Under the pieces are notes generated by a model. That model had not been told where the DNA came from, did no database searches, and was given only the letters and a program-made list of their open reading frames with translations. A program made the position numbers and the translations under genes. From assembly GCA_035651595.1 (NCBI GenBank), contig DASRFJ010000206.1, positions 1-27,270 of the forward strand: a stretch of 27,270 bases of DNA. Direction: 5' to 3'. Shown here piece by piece: positions 21,873 through 27,270 of this stretch (positions are counted from its first letter, which is position 1; each line of letters begins with the position of its first letter). The DNA is from JAFARZ01 sp035651595. GTDB taxonomy: Bacteria > Actinomycetota > Actinomycetes > Streptosporangiales > Streptosporangiaceae.

Positions 21873-23336
21873 ATGATGACTTTCCAGTCACGGCTCCGGC
21901 AGACGAGAAGAACGCTGCTGGTCGTGGCGGCGGGGACGGCGCTGGCCGCCGGGGCCCTGGCCGTCAGCACCGCACCGCAGGCCCGGGCGGCGGGCCAGGG
22001 ACCGTGCGACATCTACGCCGCCGGCGGCACGCCGTGCGTCGCCGCGCACAGCACCACGCGGGCGCTGTACGGGGCCTACAACGGGCCGCTGTACCAGGTC
22101 CGCCGCGCCTCGGACAACGCCACCATCAACATCAGCCCGCTCAGCGCCGGCGGCGTGGCCAACGCGGCCGCGCAGGACTCGTTCTGCGCCGGCACCAGCT
22201 GCGTGATCACCGAGATCTTCGACCAGTCCGGCCGGGGCAATAACCTGACCGACGCGCCCGGCGGCGGGGCGGCCGGCGGCCCGGACAACCTCGCCAACGC
22301 GACCGCCGCGCGGATCACGGTCGGCGGCCATGAGGCCTACGGGGTGTTCGTGGCGCCGGGCACCGGCTACCGCGACGACAGCACCAACGGCATCGCGACC
22401 GGCGACAACCCCGAGGGCGAGTACGCGATCTTCGACGGCACGCACTTCAACGGCGGCTGCTGCTTCGACTACGGCAACGCCGAGACCAACAACAACGACG
22501 ACGGAAACGGCACCATGGAGGCCATCTCCTTCGGCAACATCAGGGTCTGGGGCTTCGGCTCCGGCAACGGCCCGTGGGTCATGGCCGACCTGGAGAACGG
22601 CTTGTTCGCCGCCGACCACCTGGGCCTGAGCACCAACGACCCCACCACCAACTTCCGGTTCACCACCGCCGTGGTCAAGGGCCAGCCGGGCAACTTCGCC
22701 ATCCGCGGCGGCAACGCGCAATCGGGCGGCCTGTCCACCTTCTGGAACGGCGGCCGGCCCTCGCCGGGCTACAACCCGATGCACAAGCAAGGCGCGATCA
22801 TCCTCGGCATCGGCGGCGACAACAGCAAGGGCGCCCAGGGCACCTTCTACGAGGGCGTGATGACCTCCGGCTTCCCCTCGGACGCCACCGAGAACTCAGT
22901 CCAGGCCAACATTGTCGCGGCCGGCTACAACACCGGCGGCGGAGGCGGGACGACCGGGCCGATCACGTCGGGCGTGAACAGCGCCAAGTGCGTGGACGAC
23001 AGCGCCGGCAGCACCGCCAACGGCAACAAGATCCAGATGTGGGACTGCCAGTCCGGCAACCCGAACCAGCAGTGGACGGTCGAACCCGACGGCACCCTCC
23101 AGGTCTTCGGCAAGTGCATGGACATCACCGGCGCCAACTTCAGCAACGGCACCCTCATCGAGCTGTGGGACTGCAACGGCGGGACCAACCAGCAGTGGCA
23201 CGCCCAGAACGGCACCCTGGTCAACCCCGCCTCCGGCAAATGCCTCGACGACCCAGCCTCCAACACCGCCAACGGCACCCAGCTCGAACTGTGGACCTGC
23301 AACGGCGGCAACAACCAGAAATGGACCGTCCCCTGA
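21873..23336 (+). CDS. Secreted GH54 alpha-L-arabinofuranosidase with CBM13
   Basis: A second exported arabinofuranosidase, 487 residues, with a signal peptide to about residue 39 (PQARA). The GH54 domain (about 43-353) is close to the classical fungal AbfB pattern: GPCDIYAAGGTPCVAAHSTTRALY, the adjacent cysteines C196-C197 in GCCFDYGNAE, the nucleophile E241 in VMADLENGLF and the acid/base D316 in GIGGDNSKGAQGTFYEG, ending SVQANIVAAGY. A glycine linker leads to CBM13 cassette A' (about 362-487), whose second half is nearly identical to the other two A copies. AAGGAAGG precedes the double ATG at 21873/21876. It is the last gene of the operon. Its 3' 441 bp are read antisense by the open frame of the KDG kinase gene. 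Confidence 0.95.
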   Translation: MMTFQSRLRQTRRTLLVVAAGTALAAGALAVSTAPQARAAGQGPCDIYAAGGTPCVAAHSTTRALYGAYNGPLYQVRRASDNATINISPLSAGGVANAAAQDSFCAGTSCVITEIFDQSGRGNNLTDAPGGGAAGGPDNLANATAARITVGGHEAYGVFVAPGTGYRDDSTNGIATGDNPEGEYAIFDGTHFNGGCCFDYGNAETNNNDDGNGTMEAISFGNIRVWGFGSGNGPWVMADLENGLFAADHLGLSTNDPTTNFRFTTAVVKGQPGNFAIRGGNAQSGGLSTFWNGGRPSPGYNPMHKQGAIILGIGGDNSKGAQGTFYEGVMTSGFPSDATENSVQANIVAAGYNTGGGGGTTGPITSGVNSAKCVDDSAGSTANGNKIQMWDCQSGNPNQQWTVEPDGTLQVFGKCMDITGANFSNGTLIELWDCNGGTNQQWHAQNGTLVNPASGKCLDDPASNTANGTQLELWTCNGGNNQKWTVP

Positions 23337-24455
23337 CGGCGACTCGACTCGGGATAACCGGACGATCCGGGCGCTCGGCCGCTCGACCAGCCTGCGGACC
23401 TCAGCCAATGTCGCGGTGGACGTGTCGCCAGGTGTGGTCATCGCCAGCGCGCCGTGCGCCGCGCCGTACTCGACCGCGGCGTGCAGGTCCCCGAGTTCAA
23501 GCAGTCCGTACAGCAGCCCGGATGCGAAGCTGTCGCCGCCGCCAACCCGATCGTAGATCTCGAGTGCGGGCCTGGGCACCGCCTCGGCGAACCCGGTCGC
23601 CGCCGACCACGCGACAGCACCCCAGTCGTTGACGGTCGCGCTGCGCACCGTGCGCAAGGTCGTGGCGACAACGCTCAGCGTGGGGTACCGGGCCGCGACG
23701 TCACCGATCATCGTGCGGAAGCTCGCGGAATCGAGCTCGCCGAGATCGGACCCGGTCCCCGGCACCTCGCACCCGAGGCAGGCGGTGAAGTCTTCTTCGT
23801 TTCCGAGCATGACATCCACCAGCGGCGCCAGCCGCCGATTTACCTCCTGCGCGGCGGCCTGCCCGCCTGCCGCCTGCCACAGGCTCGGCCGGTAGTTGAG
23901 ATCGTAGGAGACGATCGTCCCGTGAGCGTGAGCCGCGCGCATCGCCTCCTCCGCGAGCGCGGCGGTGGACGGTGACAGCGCCGCGAAGATCCCTCCGGTG
24001 TGCAGGCACCGCACGCCGAGACGGCCGAATAGCAGCTCCCAGTCGACCTCACCCGGCGCGAGCATGCTGGCCGCGCTGTGGCCGCGATCGGAGACGCCGA
24101 CCGCGCCGCGCACCCCGAAGCCACGCTCGGTGAAGTTCAGCCCGTTCCGCGCACGGCGTCCCACCCCGTCGAACGGCATCCAGCGCACCAAACTGAGGTC
24201 GACACCGCTGGTGAGCATCAGGTCCTCGATGAGGCGGCCCACGTCGTTGTCGCACAGCGCGGTCACGATGGCGGCGCGCAGGCCGAAGCAGCGACGCAGG
24301 CCGCGGGCCACGTTATATTCGCCGCCGCCCTCCCAGACCCGGAACTGGCGGGCCGTCCGGATGCGCCCGTCGCCGGGATCGAGACGGAGCATCACCTCGC
24401 CCAGCGACACTATGTCGTACGCGCAGGTGGCGGCGGGCCGGAAATCAACGGTCAT
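22896..24455 (-). CDS. kdgK: 2-dehydro-3-deoxygluconokinase (PfkB family), with abnormal antisense C-terminal extension
   Basis: Phosphorylates 2-keto-3-deoxygluconate to KDPG. The PfkB fold shows IVSLGEVMLRLDPGDGRIRTARQFRVWEGGGEYNVARGL, with the substrate-binding GGGEYN at 43-48, then YDLNYRPSLW, LGNEEDF and the ATP/anion-hole motif VGGGDSFASG with catalytic D308. The kinase homology ends near residue 369 (ARIVRLSR), a normal place to stop, but no stop codon occurs in any frame just there. The frame runs another 150 codons, of which the last 441 bp lie antisense in the CBM13 of the second GH54. That extension reads like generic antisense of CBM13, rich in VAVPQLDEGAV. It may be real, a lost stop or a sequence error. 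The start overlaps the aldolase stop by 11 bp and is preceded by AAGGGG. L367 is a rare TTA codon. Confidence 0.85.
   Translation of the reverse strand: MTVDFRPAATCAYDIVSLGEVMLRLDPGDGRIRTARQFRVWEGGGEYNVARGLRRCFGLRAAIVTALCDNDVGRLIEDLMLTSGVDLSLVRWMPFDGVGRRARNGLNFTERGFGVRGAVGVSDRGHSAASMLAPGEVDWELLFGRLGVRCLHTGGIFAALSPSTAALAEEAMRAAHAHGTIVSYDLNYRPSLWQAAGGQAAAQEVNRRLAPLVDVMLGNEEDFTACLGCEVPGTGSDLGELDSASFRTMIGDVAARYPTLSVVATTLRTVRSATVNDWGAVAWSAATGFAEAVPRPALEIYDRVGGGDSFASGLLYGLLELGDLHAAVEYGAAHGALAMTTPGDTSTATLAEVRRLVERPSARIVRLSRVESPSGDGPFLVVAAVAGPQFELGAVGGVGGWVVEAFAGGGVDQGAVLGVPLLVGPAVAVPQLDEGAVAEVGAGDVHALAEDLEGAVGFDRPLLVRVAGLAVPHLDLVAVGGAAGAVVHALGAVHARRDRPGRPASAAGVVAGRDNVGLD
22956..23336 (+). repeat. 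CBM13 cassette A', copy 3 (in second GH54)
   Basis: Same cassette as at 9768-10145 and 18205-18582, with one extra residue and more changes in its first third. From TLQVFGKCMDITGANF to the end it is almost identical to them. It is a direct repeat of 18205-18582. Confidence 0.88.
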
Positions 24456-25101
24456 GATGAGCCCCTTCGGGGCGGCGAGCCGCCGCTACTGTCGCCACCG
24501 CCGCGGCGGCCAGGCGGGATATCTCGTCGAACTCGCCCGCACGCAGCAGTGCGCGCGGCGCGATCCAGCTGCCCCCTACCGCCGTTACCGCGGCATGCCG
24601 CGCATACTCCGCCAGCTCAGCGGGCCCGATCCCGCCGGTCGGGACAAACCGCAGACCGGGGAACGGAGCCGCGAGCGCGTTGAGCCACCGGAGGCCGCCG
24701 AGTGGTTCGGCCGGAAACAGCTTCACGACACCGAGCCCCTCGCGCAGCGCGGCCATCGCCTCCGACGCCGTGGCGATGCCCGGGATCACCACTGCACCCA
24801 GCTGGCGGCAGCGCCGCACCACCTCGACGTCGAATCCAGGCGAGACTATGAACCGCGCGCCCGCCGCGACAGCTAGATCAACGTCGGCGGGAGTAAGCAC
24901 GGTGCCAGCGCCCACGGTGAACCGGGAATCGCGGGCGAGCAGCTCGGCCGCCCGGACCGCGGCGTCGGTGCGGAGAGTGATTTCCGCTACCGGCAGCCCC
25001 GCCGCCACCAGGGCGTCACCGAGTGCGGGCGCCGCTTCCCAGTCATCGATTACCACAACGGGCACGACACCGCAGTCGGCGATCAGGTCCAGCGCACTCA
25101 T
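24445..25101 (-). CDS. eda: KDPG/KHG aldolase (2-dehydro-3-deoxy-6-phosphogluconate aldolase)
   Basis: Splits KDPG to pyruvate and glyceraldehyde-3-phosphate, the step after the kinase encoded next. The 218-residue protein has the whole family signature: GVVPVVVIDD, the catalytic E40 in AEITLRTDAA, FTVGAGTVLT, FIVSPGFDVEVV, VIPGIATASE, the Schiff-base lysine K127 in GVVKLFPAE and the phosphate-binding FVPTGGIG. The ATG at 25101 was chosen because family homology starts there and it overlaps the stop of the SDR gene by 4 bp (ATGA), whereas upstream in-frame codons lie antisense-like within the SDR gene. Its 3' end overlaps the kinase start by 11 bp, so all four genes of this operon are translationally coupled. 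Confidence 0.95.
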   Translation of the reverse strand: MSALDLIADCGVVPVVVIDDWEAAPALGDALVAAGLPVAEITLRTDAAVRAAELLARDSRFTVGAGTVLTPADVDLAVAAGARFIVSPGFDVEVVRRCRQLGAVVIPGIATASEAMAALREGLGVVKLFPAEPLGGLRWLNALAAPFPGLRFVPTGGIGPAELAEYARHAAVTAVGGSWIAPRALLRAGEFDEISRLAAAAVATVAAARRPEGAHHDR

Positions 25102-25865
25102 CGCCCGAGCCACCCGCCATCGACGGCGAGAACCGTGCCATTGACATAGTCGGAGGCCGGCGCGGCGAGGAACGCGACCGCGCCGGCGATGTCCTCCGGG
25201 TGTCCCCACCGGCCGGCGGGTATGCGGTCAAGGATGGCGCGCGCCCGGTTTGGATCCTCCCGCAGCGGCCGGGTGTTGTCAGTCGCGATGTATCCGGGCG
25301 CGACGGCATTGACATTGACGCCCGCATGCGCCCACTCGTTCGCGAGCGCTTTGGTCACGCCGGCGAGCGCGTGCTTGGCCGCGGTGTAGCCGACGACGTT
25401 TATCCCGCCTTGGAAGCTCAGCAGCGACGCGGTGAAGATGATCTTTCCGCTGCCGCGCGCGACCATCCCGGCCCCGATCGCCTGGGCGAGGATGAACGAC
25501 GCGGTGAGGTTGACCTCGATCACGTCGTCCCAGGCTTGGAGCGCATGCTCCGCCGCCGGCTCCCGGTGGATGATCCCGGCGTTGCTGACGAGGATGTCGA
25601 CGGGACGGTCAAGCTCGTCGAGCCGCCTGAGCAGCCCGTGCACGGCCGCGCGGTCGCCGAGGTCGGCGGGCATCGCCCAGAACTGGCGGCCCGCGGCTTC
25701 GACGCGGCGCCGGGCCTCGCCGCCAGCACGTTCCTGCGATGCGCTCACCCCCACCACATCGGCGCCGGACCAGGCCAGCGCCTCCGCGATCGCCAAGCCA
25801 ATGCCCCGGCGCGCGCCAGTCACCAGGGCCAGGCGGCCGTCGAGGGAGAACAGCGGGGCGCTCAC
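25098..25865 (-). CDS. kduD: 2-dehydro-3-deoxy-D-gluconate 5-dehydrogenase (KduD-type SDR)
   Basis: A short-chain dehydrogenase expected to interconvert 2,5-diketo-3-deoxygluconate and 2-keto-3-deoxygluconate. The 255-residue protein has the cofactor motif TGARRGIG (17-24), NAGI (95-98), N119, and the catalytic triad S147, Y160 and K164 (FTASLLSFQGG, YTAAK). The stretch NVNAVAPGYIATDNTRPLREDPNRARAILDRIPAGRWG and the C-terminal DYVNGTVLAVDGGWL are typical of KduD and closely related sugar-acid dehydrogenases. The start is GTG at 25865, overlapping the dehydrogenase stop by 4 bp (GTGA). It links uronate-derived ketosugars to the kinase and aldolase downstream. Gluconate 5-dehydrogenase-like activity is the main alternative. 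Confidence 0.88.
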   Translation of the reverse strand: MSAPLFSLDGRLALVTGARRGIGLAIAEALAWSGADVVGVSASQERAGGEARRRVEAAGRQFWAMPADLGDRAAVHGLLRRLDELDRPVDILVSNAGIIHREPAAEHALQAWDDVIEVNLTASFILAQAIGAGMVARGSGKIIFTASLLSFQGGINVVGYTAAKHALAGVTKALANEWAHAGVNVNAVAPGYIATDNTRPLREDPNRARAILDRIPAGRWGHPEDIAGAVAFLAAPASDYVNGTVLAVDGGWLGR

Positions 25866-26887
25866 TGGCCCGCCTGGCAGTCGATCAGCACCTTCATCAC
25901 GCCGGTGCCGGATTCGAGTGCTTCGAACGCGGCCGGAACGCGGTCGAGCGGTTCGACCGCGGAGATCAGTTCGGCCACCGGAATCCTGCCCTCGCCCAGC
26001 AGCTTTACCGCCTGCTCGAAGTCCGGCCGTTCGTAGACCCGGGCCCCGACCAGCACGAGCTCACGCCAGAACACGCGGAACAGGTCGACCGGAACCGGCT
26101 GGCTATGGATGGCCACGACGATCAGGCGGCCGCGCACCCGCAGCGCACCGGTCGCCGTGTCAAGCCCGGCGACGCTGCCGGACACTTCGAAGGCGGCATC
26201 CACGCCGGCACCTCCGGTCCAGGTGTCAAGCGTGGCGGTGGCCTCGCCGTCGAGCGGATCGACGGCTCGCAATCCGAGCCGGTTCGCGATCGAGCGCCGG
26301 TAGGGGTTCGGCTCGCACACGACCACGTCCCCGCCCGCGGCGACCGCCACGCACGCGATCAGCAGGCCGATCGGGCCGCCGCCGACGACCAGCACCCGCT
26401 CGCCGGACGCCACGGCGCCGCGCCGCACGTCGTGTACCGCGACCGCGAGCGGCTCGGCCAGCGCACCGGCATCGAGCCTGAGGTCAGGTGGCAAGCCCAC
26501 GAGCACGCGCTCCGGAACGGTCCAGCTCTGCTGCATCGCGCCGGCCGAGTCGATACCAATGAACACCAGATTGTGGCAGACATGGCGATGACCCGCGACG
26601 CACGCCGGGCACTGGCCGCACCACTCAAGCGGCATCACGGTCACCCGGTCACCGGGCGACCAGTCGTGGACACCTTTCCCGACCGCTGCCACCGTGCCCG
26701 ACATCTCGTGGCCGATCACGGCCGGGATAGCAACGCGCCCGTCCATGGCGCCGTGCTTGATGTGCAGGTCGGTTCCGCAGATGCCGACGTAGGCGACGTC
26801 GAGCCGTACCTCGCCCGGCCCGGGCGGCCGGGGCTGACGCCGCTCAAGCCGGAACGTCTCATTACCGGCGTACAGCGCTGCCAGCAT
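25862..26887 (-). CDS. Zinc-dependent medium-chain alcohol (sugar/sugar-acid) dehydrogenase
   Basis: An NAD(P)-dependent dehydrogenase of the threonine/sorbitol dehydrogenase branch, 341 residues. Catalytic zinc ligands are C37 in GICGTDLH and H60-E61 in VIGHEMSG; the structural zinc site is C90, C93, C96 and C104 in WCGQCPACVAGHRHVC. The Rossmann motif VVGGGPIGLL lies at 167-176. It is the first gene of the four-gene operon, with GAGGAGG just before the ATG and regulatory repeats upstream. By context it should oxidise or reduce a uronate-, hexonate- or polyol-type intermediate that then enters KduD, KdgK and Eda. An L-idonate/L-gulonate 5-dehydrogenase-like role is one candidate; the exact substrate cannot be read from the sequence. 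Confidence 0.88.
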   Translation of the reverse strand: MLAALYAGNETFRLERRQPRPPGPGEVRLDVAYVGICGTDLHIKHGAMDGRVAIPAVIGHEMSGTVAAVGKGVHDWSPGDRVTVMPLEWCGQCPACVAGHRHVCHNLVFIGIDSAGAMQQSWTVPERVLVGLPPDLRLDAGALAEPLAVAVHDVRRGAVASGERVLVVGGGPIGLLIACVAVAAGGDVVVCEPNPYRRSIANRLGLRAVDPLDGEATATLDTWTGGAGVDAAFEVSGSVAGLDTATGALRVRGRLIVVAIHSQPVPVDLFRVFWRELVLVGARVYERPDFEQAVKLLGEGRIPVAELISAVEPLDRVPAAFEALESGTGVMKVLIDCQAGQ

Positions 26888-26930
26888 CGATCCTCCTCAA
26901 GGGTAACGGCGCCGTCGGGTTGATGCGGTG

Positions 26931-26958
26931 GCTATAAGTCCTACTCATCGCCCGTCGA
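26931..26958 (-). promoter_or_regulatory. Possible promoter of the KDG operon
   Basis: On the minus strand TCGACG (26958-26953) is followed after 16 nt by TATAGC (26936-26931). The match is modest. The spacer contains the GT-N3-AC repeat at 26934-26948, so a regulator bound there would occlude RNA polymerase. Confidence 0.35.
26934..26948. promoter_or_regulatory. Putative GntR/FadR operator A (ATAAGTCCTACTCAT)
   Basis: It contains GT-CCT-AC, the GT-N3-AC core recognised by FadR-subfamily GntR regulators. It matches the site at 27057-27071 at 12 of 15 positions, in the same orientation, and lies 47 bp before the dehydrogenase ATG. Confidence 0.45.
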
Positions 26959-26967
26959 GGCTCGACG
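26953..26967. promoter_or_regulatory. Inverted repeat CGTCGAG-g-CTCGACG
   Basis: A perfect 15-bp palindrome with 7-bp arms around one base, overlapping the possible -35 of the KDG operon. It may be a binding site for another regulator; no role can be assigned. Confidence 0.4.
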
Positions 26968-27056
26968 ATAGCCACGGGCCGGCCACGATTACGCAGTATC
27001 GACGGCATGCGATCGCCTCGTCAAGACGTCAGGCAGGCCCATTTCGGACTGAGACA

Positions 27057-27071
27057 ATAAGTCATACCTAT
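27057..27071. promoter_or_regulatory. Putative GntR/FadR operator B (ATAAGTCATACCTAT)
   Basis: It contains GT-CAT-AC. Its right end TACCTAT (27065-27071) is repeated inverted as ATAGGTA at 27092-27098, across the predicted gntR promoter. It is the partner of site A at 26934-26948. Confidence 0.45.
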
Positions 27072-27072
27072 A

Positions 27073-27102
27073 TTGCCATGCGGTTCCGAGCATAGGTAGA
27101 AT
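27073..27102 (+). promoter_or_regulatory. Predicted gntR promoter (leaderless)
   Basis: TTGCCA (27073-27078), 18-nt spacer, TAGAAT (27097-27102), then 7 nt to the GTG start. Transcription would begin at or beside the start codon. The ATAGGTA arm overlaps the -10, which suits autoregulation. Confidence 0.5.
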
Positions 27103-27109
27103 CCAGGGC

Positions 27110-27270
27110 GTGACGGCCTACGTTCGGGCATACCAGCCCCGGTATGAGCTGGCGGCGGAGCAGATCCTGCGGTTCATCGCCGAGCTCGGGCTGCAGCCCG
27201 GCGACCGGCTGCCCACCGAGAACGATCTGGCCGCACGGCTGGGCACCAGCCGTACCGTCGTGCGTGACGC
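27110..27270 (+). CDS. GntR-family (FadR-like) regulator, N-terminal part, cut by window end
   Basis: Only the first 53 codons are present. They form a GntR winged helix-turn-helix: YELAAEQILRFIAELGLQPGDRLPTENDLAARLGTSRTVVRDA, where LQPGDRLPTE and the recognition helix SRTVVRDA are diagnostic. The start is a GTG at 27110 without a convincing ribosome-binding site but 7 nt after a good -10 box, so a leaderless mRNA is likely. It is divergent from the zinc dehydrogenase/KduD/Eda/KdgK operon and probably controls it, with a sugar acid as effector. FadR-like subfamily assignment rests on context and on the GT-N3-AC sites, because the ligand domain is outside the window. Confidence 0.85.
   Translation, partial: MTAYVRAYQPRYELAAEQILRFIAELGLQPGDRLPTENDLAARLGTSRTVVRD

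Noticed and set aside
25102..25209. Longer N terminus for the KDPG aldolase
   Set aside because: It falls inside the KduD gene in another frame; the ATGA overlap at 25098-25101 and family length support 25101.
1..27270. Mobile elements, tRNA genes or CRISPR arrays
   Set aside because: No transposase or integrase motifs, no tRNA-like folds and no spaced direct repeats were found; the long repeats are CBM13-coding cassettes.

Overview
The window is a plant cell-wall polysaccharide utilisation locus from a high-GC actinobacterium. I infer this from the strong G/C third-position bias, a sugar ABC transporter without its own ATPase, and Tat- or Sec-exported glycoside hydrolases (GH) carrying CBM2 or CBM13 (ricin-type beta-trefoil) modules. 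The genus cannot be fixed from the sequence. I see no tRNA, rRNA, transposase, integrase or CRISPR array. Bases 1-95, downstream of the first gene, hold nothing I can name.

Layout. (1) 96-1415 (-): a secreted, divergent GH11 xylanase with an Ig-like domain and a CBM2. (2) 1715-2779 (-): a LacI-family regulator, divergent from (3) 2933-9713 (+), an operon of sugar-binding lipoprotein, two permeases, GH51 alpha-L-arabinofuranosidase and GH120 beta-xylosidase. This is an import and intracellular finishing system for arabinoxylo-oligosaccharides. (4) 9768-16646 (-): an exported side-chain operon, read GH29 fucosidase, right-handed beta-helix (GH141-like) protein, GH59 galactocerebrosidase-like enzyme, each with a C-terminal CBM13. 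(5) 17116-23336 (+), divergent from it: an exported operon of GH54 arabinofuranosidase, clan GH-A (GH39-like) hydrolase, GH10 xylanase and a second GH54, all with CBM13. (6) 22896-26887 (-): a uronate/ketodeoxygluconate catabolic operon of zinc dehydrogenase, KduD-type SDR, KDPG aldolase and KDG kinase, divergent from (7) a GntR/FadR-type regulator cut by the window end at 27270.

How the parts fit. GH11, GH10, the two GH54 enzymes and the GH39-like enzyme would open arabinoxylan outside the cell. GH29, the GH141-like protein and GH59 would strip fucose and beta-galactose side chains, as on xyloglucan, pectin or arabinogalactan. The ABC system takes up oligosaccharides, which GH51 and GH120 finish. 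The last operon would feed uronic acids released from these polymers to pyruvate and glyceraldehyde-3-phosphate.

The points most worth checking are: a 12-bp CGAA-N4-TTCG palindrome that sits just downstream of the predicted promoters of three exported-enzyme units; nearly identical CBM13 cassettes in inverted orientation around the divergent GH operons, so that recombination would invert the segment while keeping every fusion in frame; and a KDG kinase that has no stop codon at its family-normal end and reads 441 bp antisense into the neighbouring GH54 gene.
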